From NCBI GenBank assembly GCA_002343845.1, contig DDSQ01000186.1:102936-166935 (forward strand): a DNA stretch of 64,000 bases, read 5' to 3'. Origin of the DNA: Planctomycetes bacterium UBA2386. Its GTDB lineage: Bacteria > Planctomycetota > UBA1135 > UBA2386. Below the pieces are notes generated by a model that did no database searches, was not told the origin of the DNA, and saw only the letters and a program-made list of their open reading frames with translations. Positions within the stretch are counted from its first letter, which is position 1, and the number at the start of each line of letters is the position of its first letter. This document shows positions 44,355 to 51,936 of this stretch, one piece after another. The position numbers were made by a program, and so were the translations under genes.

Positions 44355-45365
44355 TCACAGTCCGTGGGCGCGCGGGTCGGGCGCGACGGCTTCGTCGATC
44401 GTCAGTGGCCGGTGTCCAGTGAACGGCGCCCGCCGCACCGAGCACGCGTCGAGATCGCAGCCTGCGCACCACGCCCGCTGGCACGGGTCGGTGTGGAAGT
44501 CGATCTCGGCGTCGCCGCCGAGGTCGCGCTGCAGGGTCGCGGCCAGCGACTCGACCGCGTCGTGCGCCCGCTCGACCGACCAGAACTCCGGCACGACGAT
44601 GTGCGCGCTGACGTGGCGCACGCGACCGGAACGGATCGCCCGCAGGTGGTGCACCGAGACGACGCCATCGCGCACGAGCGGCCCGAGCCGCTCGACGATC
44701 TCGTGCAGCAGGGCAGGATCCTCCTCGTCGAGCAGGCCGGCAGCGGCGCGGCGCAGCAGGCGCCATCCGGTGCCGAGCAGCAGCAGGCCCATGACCGCCG
44801 CCACCAGGGGATCGATCCACCACCACCCCGTGGCGTGCACGGCCAGCAGCCCGACGACGACCCCCACGCTGGTCCAGAAGTCCGTCAGCACGTGATGGCC
44901 GTCGGCTTCGATCGCCAACGAGCGGTGACGGCGCCCGTACCGCACGAGGAACCAGCCGAGCCCGCCGTTGACGGCGCCGGCGGCGGCCGTCAGCAAGAGG
45001 CCGAGATCGAGGCGCTGTGGCATCGCCTCGGCGAAGAACGCGACCGCCGCCTGCCACAGGATCACCCCGGCCGCGCCGAACACGAGCGCTCCTTCGAACG
45101 CCGCCGAGAAGAACTCGACCTTGCCGTGGCCGAACGGATGGTCGCGATCGGCCGGGCGTTCCGCGTACGTCAGCGTCGCCAGGGCGAACGCGGCGGCAAC
45201 GACGTTCACGATCGACTCGAGCGCGTCGCTGAAGATCGCCTGCGAGCCCGTCAGCACGTAGGCGCCGAACTTGACGACGAGCAGGACGACGGCGACGACG
45301 AGCGACAGGCCCGCCACGCCGACGAGGGTTCGCGAACGGTTCGGAGCCGGCGGGTCGTCGTTCAC
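44355..45365 (-). CDS. Cation diffusion facilitator (CDF) metal exporter
   Basis: A 336-residue protein from GTG with six helices. SDALESIVNVVAAAFAL and HHVLTDFWTSVGVVV hold the metal-binding Asp/His positions, and FGHGKVEFFSA is typical. A cytoplasmic domain ends it. The tail has a Cys cluster (CQRAWCAGCDLDAC), which may add a metal site. It would export Zn2+, Fe2+, Cd2+ or Co2+ in exchange for protons. Confidence 0.93.
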   Translation of the reverse strand: MNDDPPAPNRSRTLVGVAGLSLVVAVVLLVVKFGAYVLTGSQAIFSDALESIVNVVAAAFALATLTYAERPADRDHPFGHGKVEFFSAAFEGALVFGAAGVILWQAAVAFFAEAMPQRLDLGLLLTAAAGAVNGGLGWFLVRYGRRHRSLAIEADGHHVLTDFWTSVGVVVGLLAVHATGWWWIDPLVAAVMGLLLLGTGWRLLRRAAAGLLDEEDPALLHEIVERLGPLVRDGVVSVHHLRAIRSGRVRHVSAHIVVPEFWSVERAHDAVESLAATLQRDLGGDAEIDFHTDPCQRAWCAGCDLDACSVRRAPFTGHRPLTIDEAVAPDPRAHGL

Positions 45366-45497
45366 GCCGTGCCATCATGCCGTCCCGGATCGATGGCTGC
45401 ATCGTCGCCTTCGCAGCGGACGTGCCGCGACGGCTGTCGAGAAACGGGACAGTCGCCTTCAGGCGGTCCACCCGTTCTGCCGAACGAACGATCCGCC

Positions 45498-46721
45498 ATG
45501 ACTCCTGAACCCAAGGCGGTGGTCCTCCGGGAAGGCGAGCGCGGGCTCGCCCTCGTGCTGGCGCTGATGTTCACGCTGATCGTCAGCGCCATCACCGTGA
45601 CCGGCACGCTGACGCTGAAGACGCACATCCAGAAGAACCGCACCGCCTGGGCCGCGAAGAGCCAGGCCCTGCAGGTCGCGCGTTCGGGCCTTGCGGAGGC
45701 GGTGAGCTGGATGCGCCGGCAGACGTCGCAGCCAGTGATCGCGTTCGCACCGCAACTGAACGCGGCGGCAATCCCGCCGGTGCTCGACACGCTCGACGCG
45801 GACATCGGCCTCGTCCGCGAGTTCAAGATCACCGGCAAGGTCTGGGCCCGCTACGAAGTCTGGAAACGCTGGGACGCCGACCCGGACGCCGACCGCCTGG
45901 CCTGGCGACAGCAGTACCAGTGCGAGGACGTCTCGCAGTCACGTGCCGGCGTCGCCCCCGGCACGATCTGGCGCGTGCGCAGCATCGGCTACATCTACAA
46001 CCGCGTCGACGACAGCGTGCCGTTCAACGAGGCGCCCAACAGCGTGATCGCGTCGCAGGTCGCGGCGAACGAGTGCCGCCGCGCCGTGATCCGGCTGCCG
46101 GGCAACGCCGCCGTCAACGTCGGCGACGGCAACAACTGCCACATCAACACCAACGGTCGCATCATCGGTGGTGCTGGGGCGGGCATCTACTACCCGGCCA
46201 GCAGCGGCACGCCGACGACCGGGCCGAACAACCAGAACCGAGTCACCGGCACGCCGCGCCTCGCGACGGCGGTCAACTACAACGCCAGCTATCTGGCGGT
46301 GTTCGGGATGAGCTACGACCAGCTCAAGTCGATCGCGACGGTGGTCGCCACCACCGCGGCGGGAATCCCGAACCCGATGCCTGCCGGCGGTCTCGTGGTC
46401 ATCGAAACCGGCAGCACCGTGCAGTTCGACTCGGCGAAGCCGCTGATGGGCAATGCCATCGTCGTCGTCAAGGGCCACTGCACGCTGGCCGTCAACAGCA
46501 ACTCGAACTTCTCCGGTCTGCTCTACGTCGACGGCAACTTCACCATGCGGGCGCCGTCGTTGATCCGCGGCTCGGTGATCTGCACCGGCAACATGACGGT
46601 GCAGGGCGCGACCGACTTCGCGACGGTCCAGTTCGATGCGAGCGTCATCTCGCAGCTGATGAACGGCCTCAGCAACTACTCGCCGAGCAACACGCCGCTG
46701 CTGCCGCGCCTGGCGCGCTGA
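45498..46721 (+). CDS. PilX/pilus-associated-type protein
   Basis: A 407-residue protein with an N-terminal pilin-like helix (GERGLALVLALMFTLIVSAI) preceded by a charged segment, as in PilX-like or type IV pilus minor subunits. The C-terminal half is beta-rich and Asn/Gly/Ser-rich (GNAIVVVKGHCTLAVNSNSN, GLLYVDGNFTMRAP). It probably assembles at the surface with a pilus or type II secretion system, whose genes are not in this window. The start is the ATG next to a weak SD. Confidence 0.7.
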   Translation: MTPEPKAVVLREGERGLALVLALMFTLIVSAITVTGTLTLKTHIQKNRTAWAAKSQALQVARSGLAEAVSWMRRQTSQPVIAFAPQLNAAAIPPVLDTLDADIGLVREFKITGKVWARYEVWKRWDADPDADRLAWRQQYQCEDVSQSRAGVAPGTIWRVRSIGYIYNRVDDSVPFNEAPNSVIASQVAANECRRAVIRLPGNAAVNVGDGNNCHINTNGRIIGGAGAGIYYPASSGTPTTGPNNQNRVTGTPRLATAVNYNASYLAVFGMSYDQLKSIATVVATTAAGIPNPMPAGGLVVIETGSTVQFDSAKPLMGNAIVVVKGHCTLAVNSNSNFSGLLYVDGNFTMRAPSLIRGSVICTGNMTVQGATDFATVQFDASVISQLMNGLSNYSPSNTPLLPRLAR

Positions 46722-46725
46722 ACGA

Positions 46726-49467
46726 TCAGCGCCCGGCCGTGAGCAGCACGGCGTTGAGCAGCAGCAGGTTGAGGCCGTCGGCGAACGCGCGCACGTTGGG
46801 ATCCTCGGCGAACGCGGCCACGTGCCCGCGCCCGTGCGGCTGGTGCACCAGGTAGGCCTTCTGCGGCAGCTGCCGGCGGCTCTCGTCCCAGACGAAGCCG
46901 GCCTGGACCAGCCGTTCGGCCGGTTCGTAGATCGCGACGTTGGTGCCGCGGTCGAGCTTGACCGGCGTCAGGATGTGCGCGCTGTCGTGCACGACCGAGG
47001 CGCGGCCCGCGTAGCCAAAGCCGAGCCAGTGGTCCGGATCGATCGCGACCGCGAGGATCGCGCCGGGCGTCGCCGGCGGCGACTCCTTGTCCGGCCGGAT
47101 CGCCGCCTCGTAGTCGAACGGCTTGTCAGCCGGTTTCTCGGCCGGCTTCTCGGCCGGCTTCTCGGTGGTCGGCGCCGGATCGGCGGCAGCGGGCTGGTCC
47201 TTGCCCGCATCGTCGCCCTTCGGCTTCTGCCGCGACTCGGCTTCGCTCGCCAGCAAGCCGACCTCCTTGTCGGTCAGCCAGCGCGACGCCGAGCCGAGCG
47301 TCACCAGCACGCCACCACGTTCGACGAAGCCCTTGATCGCCTCGGCGCCGGCCTTGCCGAGCTGCGCGGCGTAGCTGCCGCTCTCCGGCAGCACGAGCAC
47401 CGTGAACCGGTCGAGCTCGACGCGGGCGAGATCGTGCGTGCGCAACGGCGTGACCGGCACGCCGTAGCGCTGCTCGAGCAGGAAGCGCAGCCAGCCCGCC
47501 GAGTTGGCGTTGACCGGACGATCCCACGCCATCGCCACGCGCGGCACCTTCAGGTCGAGGCCGTCGTTGGTGCCGAAGTTCGGACCGTCGTCGACCCACG
47601 ACGAATCGGCGCAGAACGGCGTGACGCCGTGCGCGGCCGACAGTTCGCGCATGCGATCGTGCAGACCGGCCGGCTGGTCGTGCACCCTCACGACGAACGA
47701 CCCGGCGGGCCACCGCATGCCGCCGAGCGTGAACGCCTTGTCGATGCAGCGGGCCTTCACGCCGCCGCGCAGCAGCTCGGCGAGCAGGGCCGCGGCGCCG
47801 TTCTGCCCCCACGCCACGACGTAGGCGACCTTCGGCGGCTCGGCACGCAACGGCAACGCACCGGCATCGGCATCGCCGCTGCGCAGCACGCGCAGTCCGC
47901 CGCGCGGTGGTTCCGCCGTCGTCCAGGCCTCGACGCCGAACAGCAGCGGCAGCGCCCACGCGGTCAGATCGTAGAACTCGGTGTCGCGGCGACGACTCTC
48001 GCGGCGCTTCTGCTCGGCGACGAACGCCGGATCCAGGTCGTGGTGCGGCTGCAGCAGGACGGTTGCAAGCGTGCTGGCCGGTTGCGCCGCCGACACCACG
48101 AACGTGCCGGCCGGGAACGTCGTCGCCTGCGGCTCGCCGCCGAGCAGCGGCTGCGCGGCACACGCGAGTTCGTCGTCCGCCCGCTGCACTTCGATGCCCT
48201 GCGCCGACAGCAGGTTCATCAGCCGCGCCGTGCGCGTGCGGTCGCCGCGCGGCGGGAACAGCCACGCCTTCACCGCGCCGGTCTCGCCGCGGGCGACGCC
48301 GGCGCGCCGATGCTGCAGGAACGAACGCAGCGCCGCTTCGCGTCCTTCGGCCAGCGTCTCGAGCGTCGCCATCGACGCGACGAAGTGCCGGTGCACGCCG
48401 TCGCGGTAGTGCAGCAGACCGTCGTCGCGGCGGCGGAAGACGAGCCCGCGCGCGCTCGCCATCTCGAACGTCATGCCGATGCTGCCGTGGAACGTCGGCC
48501 AGCCCTCGCCGTAGCCCGGATAGAAGCTGTCGTAGGCTTCGCGGGTGAAGTAGTCGAAGCCGAAGCGGTCGAACCAACGCGCGTTGTTGCGGCCGTAACG
48601 CTGCAGCCACTCGCGCTGGCCGGCGGTGATCTCGCCGTGCACGGGCGCGGCCGGCGGCGGGAAGTAGTAGCTCGAGTTGCCGCCCATCTCGTGCAGGTCG
48701 ACGTAGACCAGCGGCCACCACTCGAGGAACGCGCGCACGCGCGCCTGCGTCTCCGGCTGCGTCATCGCGAACCAGTCGCGGTTCATGTCGAACAACGCGT
48801 GGTTCACGCGGCCGCCGGGCCACTGCTGGCTGTGTTCGGCGCCGAGTGGCGTCGCGTCGGGCCAACGGCCGCGGGCGCCGCGCGTGCCGTGCACGAAGCG
48901 ATCGCGGCCGTCGGGATTCTGCAGCGGGTCGATCAGCACGACGCACTCCGCGAGCACCTTCTGCGCCACGGGATCGTCGGTCGCTGCCAACAGGTGCCAG
49001 AGCACCTGCAGGGCCGCGTCGGTGCCGGACGGCTCGTCGCCATGCACGCAGTTGGCCAGCCACCCGACCGCCGGCAGCTCGCGCACGAGACGCTCGGCCT
49101 CGTCGTCGGCGAGACCGCGCGGATCGGCGAGGCGGCGCATGCCGTCGCGGATCGCGCCGAGGCGGCGCAGGTTCGCCGGTGTGCCGACGATCGCGTACCA
49201 GAGACCTCGCCCCTGCCAGCTGGTGCCGTACCGCACCAGCTGCACGCGGTCGGGCGCCGCCGCGGCCAGCGCCTGCAGGTACTTCTCGACGTCGGCGTGG
49301 GTCGAGATCTCGGCGCCCGGCGCATGCCCGAGCACCGTCTCGAGCGTCGGCACGCCGGCGTCGTAGGTCACGCCCGGCGCGAACGGCCGCGATGGCGCCG
49401 GCGCCGGATCGGGAACCTGGGCTGGAGCCAGAGCGGCGAGAACGAGAATCGTCGACAGGGCGCGCAT
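46726..49467 (-). CDS. M14 zinc carboxypeptidase, secreted
   Basis: A 913-residue exported protein. Signal: MRALSTILVLAALAPAQ. The M14 domain carries the zinc motif CVHGDEPSG (His142, Glu145), IDPLQNPDGRDRF, FDMNRDWFAMTQPET, VDLHEMGGNSSYY and GMTFEMASARGL, the last holding the catalytic Glu. A second half adds a DUF4350/GATase-like beta-alpha domain, with a KPAEKPAEKPADKP linker. It would trim C-terminal residues from peptides. The stop is 4 nt from the converging pilus-type gene. Confidence 0.92.
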   Translation of the reverse strand: MRALSTILVLAALAPAQVPDPAPAPSRPFAPGVTYDAGVPTLETVLGHAPGAEISTHADVEKYLQALAAAAPDRVQLVRYGTSWQGRGLWYAIVGTPANLRRLGAIRDGMRRLADPRGLADDEAERLVRELPAVGWLANCVHGDEPSGTDAALQVLWHLLAATDDPVAQKVLAECVVLIDPLQNPDGRDRFVHGTRGARGRWPDATPLGAEHSQQWPGGRVNHALFDMNRDWFAMTQPETQARVRAFLEWWPLVYVDLHEMGGNSSYYFPPPAAPVHGEITAGQREWLQRYGRNNARWFDRFGFDYFTREAYDSFYPGYGEGWPTFHGSIGMTFEMASARGLVFRRRDDGLLHYRDGVHRHFVASMATLETLAEGREAALRSFLQHRRAGVARGETGAVKAWLFPPRGDRTRTARLMNLLSAQGIEVQRADDELACAAQPLLGGEPQATTFPAGTFVVSAAQPASTLATVLLQPHHDLDPAFVAEQKRRESRRRDTEFYDLTAWALPLLFGVEAWTTAEPPRGGLRVLRSGDADAGALPLRAEPPKVAYVVAWGQNGAAALLAELLRGGVKARCIDKAFTLGGMRWPAGSFVVRVHDQPAGLHDRMRELSAAHGVTPFCADSSWVDDGPNFGTNDGLDLKVPRVAMAWDRPVNANSAGWLRFLLEQRYGVPVTPLRTHDLARVELDRFTVLVLPESGSYAAQLGKAGAEAIKGFVERGGVLVTLGSASRWLTDKEVGLLASEAESRQKPKGDDAGKDQPAAADPAPTTEKPAEKPAEKPADKPFDYEAAIRPDKESPPATPGAILAVAIDPDHWLGFGYAGRASVVHDSAHILTPVKLDRGTNVAIYEPAERLVQAGFVWDESRRQLPQKAYLVHQPHGRGHVAAFAEDPNVRAFADGLNLLLLNAVLLTAGR

Positions 49468-49477
49468 CGGGGCGCGC

Positions 49478-49483
49478 AGTCTA
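49478..49483 (-). promoter_or_regulatory. -10-like hexamer before the M14 peptidase gene
   Basis: TAGACT on the minus strand, 10 nt before the start codon. Confidence 0.4.
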
Positions 49484-49515
49484 TTTCCGCCGGCGCCCGG
49501 GGCGAACCCCGCAGT

Positions 49516-51189
49516 TCACCGCGGCAGCGGCACCAGCACCTGGCCCATCGACGTGAGCTTCTTGCGCTGCTCGGCGGACAACGGCACCTGCCGCAGGATC
49601 TGCCGCGTCCACTCGAGCTGGTGGCGCAACGCGGTCTGCGAGCGCCCGGACTTCAGGAAGTGCACCGCAGACGTTTCGATCGGCGACGCCCGGTCGCGCC
49701 ACAACTCGCTGGCCCCAGCCGACTGCGCGAGCACGGAGCGCACCTGGGCCGCCGTCGCATCGTCGAGACCGAGCCGTTCGGCGAGCCGGCCGCTGACGAC
49801 GCGCGCGAAGTCCGCCGGGTCCTTCGCCGGCACCGCCTGCGCGTGCACCCGCATCATCACGCCGGTGTCGAACAGGTTCGTGCCCTCGTACGCCTGCGAA
49901 CCGGCGCGCCAGATCGTGCCGTGTTGCTCGGGAGCCAGCACGCCGCCGATCTCACGATAGAACCGGTCCTTCATCTCGACCTCCGCGAGCAGGCCCTCGA
50001 GCTCGATCTCGTGCGCGCCGTCGGCGATCGCGCGGCTCTCGGCGGAGAAGGTGCGCGCCAGCCCTTCGATCTTCGCCCGCTGGTCGGCGGACAGCGCCTG
50101 CCCGGCGGCCTGCAGCGCGCTCGCGAGGGTGTTGGCGGTCACCAGCGGATGCGTGTAGCTGCCGTTCGGCCCGAAGCCGGGCAGACCCGACTCGAGGATC
50201 GCGGGCACCTGCGCCACGAGCCGCTGGTTGGCCTCCTGCACCTTGATCACCAGGGCCATCGGCAGCTCCGCGCCCTCCGCGGCCATCTGCTCGCCGAGCT
50301 CGACCAGCAACGGCGCCAGTTCGTTGGTGTCGACACCGAGCTTGGTCCAGTCGATCTTCGCCAAGGCCTCCGCGAACTGCGGGTCGGTGAACGTGATCGT
50401 GCCGGTCGCCGGCGTCGCCGTGCTCGGCGGATCTTCGTTCGTCGCCGCGGCGACCGGCGGCGGCGGGGGCGGCGGCTCCACGGGTGCGCGTGACGCCTCC
50501 TGCGCGCGCAGCTCCTGCTCGCGCTCGAGTTCGCCGAGCCGTTGCCGCAGGCGCGCGTTCTCCAGCGCCAGTGCCGACGACCCGTCCTCGGCCTGCAGCC
50601 GCACGGTCTCGCCGGCGCTGGCGGTGCCGGTATCGGTCAGCGTGTGCCAGGTGACGACGCCGGCGACGACCGCCAACGTCAACGACGATGCGGCGACGAC
50701 GCCGCTGCGTACCGACCATTCCATTGCCCGTACCTCCAATTCGGTTTGTGCGGTGACGACCAGGTGGCCGAACGGCGCCAACTGGAACGAACTCGCGGGT
50801 GCCGACCGCAGGCGGTGTCCACGCGCGGCGGCGAAGGCCATCGGCGCAGCGTCGGGCGTGGCGCGGAACGCGCGCTCGCCACCCGGCGCCACGGCTTCGA
50901 CCTCGCCGGCGAGAACCTGGACGACCAGCGCCGCGACTTCGTGCGACGACGACGACGGCGCGCTGTCCAACGCCCGGACGACGACCGCCACGCCCGCGCC
51001 GAGCAGCAGCGCCGCCAGCCACAGCGCCGCGAACGGCCACGCCCGCCCCGGCCGCGGCAGCAGGCGCGGCAACGGCCCAGCACCACGCTCCTGCAGTGCG
51101 AGCAGCACCCGCGCCGACAGGTCCGGAGGCCGGCTGCCGTGCAGTTCCTGCAGCGCGACATCGACCAGGCGATCGTCGTGGTCGTTCAT
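49516..51189 (-). CDS. FecR-like anti-sigma regulator with two membrane segments
   Basis: A 557-residue protein. Residues 1-50 are acidic/helical (VDVALQELHGSRPPDLSARV), then a membrane helix (PFAALWLAALLLGAGVAVVV). A FecR-like part follows (VVQVLAGEVEAVAPGGERAF, FGHLVVTAQTELEVRAMEW), then a second helix (ASSLTLAVVAGVVTW) and a coiled coil (LENARLRQRLGELEREQELR). A Pro-rich linker and a long C-terminal helical domain of unknown function complete it. It overlaps the ECF sigma gene by ATGA, the usual place for an anti-sigma factor. Confidence 0.8.
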   Translation of the reverse strand: MNDHDDRLVDVALQELHGSRPPDLSARVLLALQERGAGPLPRLLPRPGRAWPFAALWLAALLLGAGVAVVVRALDSAPSSSSHEVAALVVQVLAGEVEAVAPGGERAFRATPDAAPMAFAAARGHRLRSAPASSFQLAPFGHLVVTAQTELEVRAMEWSVRSGVVAASSLTLAVVAGVVTWHTLTDTGTASAGETVRLQAEDGSSALALENARLRQRLGELEREQELRAQEASRAPVEPPPPPPPVAAATNEDPPSTATPATGTITFTDPQFAEALAKIDWTKLGVDTNELAPLLVELGEQMAAEGAELPMALVIKVQEANQRLVAQVPAILESGLPGFGPNGSYTHPLVTANTLASALQAAGQALSADQRAKIEGLARTFSAESRAIADGAHEIELEGLLAEVEMKDRFYREIGGVLAPEQHGTIWRAGSQAYEGTNLFDTGVMMRVHAQAVPAKDPADFARVVSGRLAERLGLDDATAAQVRSVLAQSAGASELWRDRASPIETSAVHFLKSGRSQTALRHQLEWTRQILRQVPLSAEQRKKLTSMGQVLVPLPR

Positions 51190-51722
51190 GCGCCCTCCCG
51201 ACGGCGGCGCTCGACGCACTCGCGCAACAACGCACGCGTGCGGCGCAGCAGCGACTTCACGCCGTCTTCGCCGATGCCGAGCTGCTCGCCGATCGCGTGC
51301 CGCGAATGGCGTTCGTGGTAGTGCAGGCGGACCGCGTCGCGCGCCCGCCCGGTGAGTTGCTCGACGCACGCCCGCAGGTGCTCGAGGCCCTCGGCGCCGC
51401 CGTCGTCGCCGGCGAACACGTCCCACGTCGACTCGATCGCGTCGAGCTCGGCGACGGCGAACGGCGGCCGCCGGAACGACTTCACGTACAGGTTGCGGAC
51501 CACGCGCCGGAGCCAGCCGACCGTCTCCTGGTGCGAACGCTCCACGAACGGCGCGCGCAGCAACTGCAGGAAGGCGTCCTGGGTCAGGTCGTCGGCCAGT
51601 TCGGCCGACGCTCCGAGGAAGCGCACGTACCGCCAGACCTCGGCCTGGTGCGTCTGCACGAGGCGGGTCACGTCGTCGGTCGAAACCAGGCGCAGGCCGT
51701 CCACGTCGCCAGAATCCACCAC
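51186..51722 (-). CDS. ECF-type RNA polymerase sigma factor
   Basis: A 178-residue sigma factor. Region 2: VWRYVRFLGASAELADDLTQ and DAFLQLLRAPF; region 4: LTGRARDAVRLHYHERHSR and IGEDGVKSLLRRTRALLRECV. The GTG start is inferred to place region 2 at the normal distance; longer alternatives exist, the furthest being an ATG at 51788. It would direct transcription in response to an envelope signal passed by the FecR-like partner encoded downstream. It is divergent from the M36 protease gene, a candidate target. Confidence 0.87.
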   Translation of the reverse strand: MVDSGDVDGLRLVSTDDVTRLVQTHQAEVWRYVRFLGASAELADDLTQDAFLQLLRAPFVERSHQETVGWLRRVVRNLYVKSFRRPPFAVAELDAIESTWDVFAGDDGGAEGLEHLRACVEQLTGRARDAVRLHYHERHSRHAIGEQLGIGEDGVKSLLRRTRALLRECVERRRREGA

Positions 51723-51820
51723 GAGCGCCCGAGGGTGCAGGGATTTCGCGCCAGCGACGTTGCGGCAGGCAGCATGCGCCGATGCCATGGCCGGGACGCT
51801 GCGACCGGGGCGGGGGCTCG

Positions 51821-51848
51821 TTGACGGACCGAGTTCCCGGGCCATACT
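51821..51848 (+). promoter_or_regulatory. Promoter of the M36 protease gene
   Basis: TTGACG and CATACT with a 16-nt spacer, near-consensus for housekeeping sigma. Transcription would start about 80 nt before the ATG, unlike the leaderless pattern elsewhere. Confidence 0.6.
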
Positions 51849-51936
51849 TCTGCGCGCCTGCCCTCGTCACTGGTCGCGTGCCCCCGCGACAAACCAGCGG
51901 CGCCAACAATCCGCGCCGCCCGAGGAACCCGACCCC

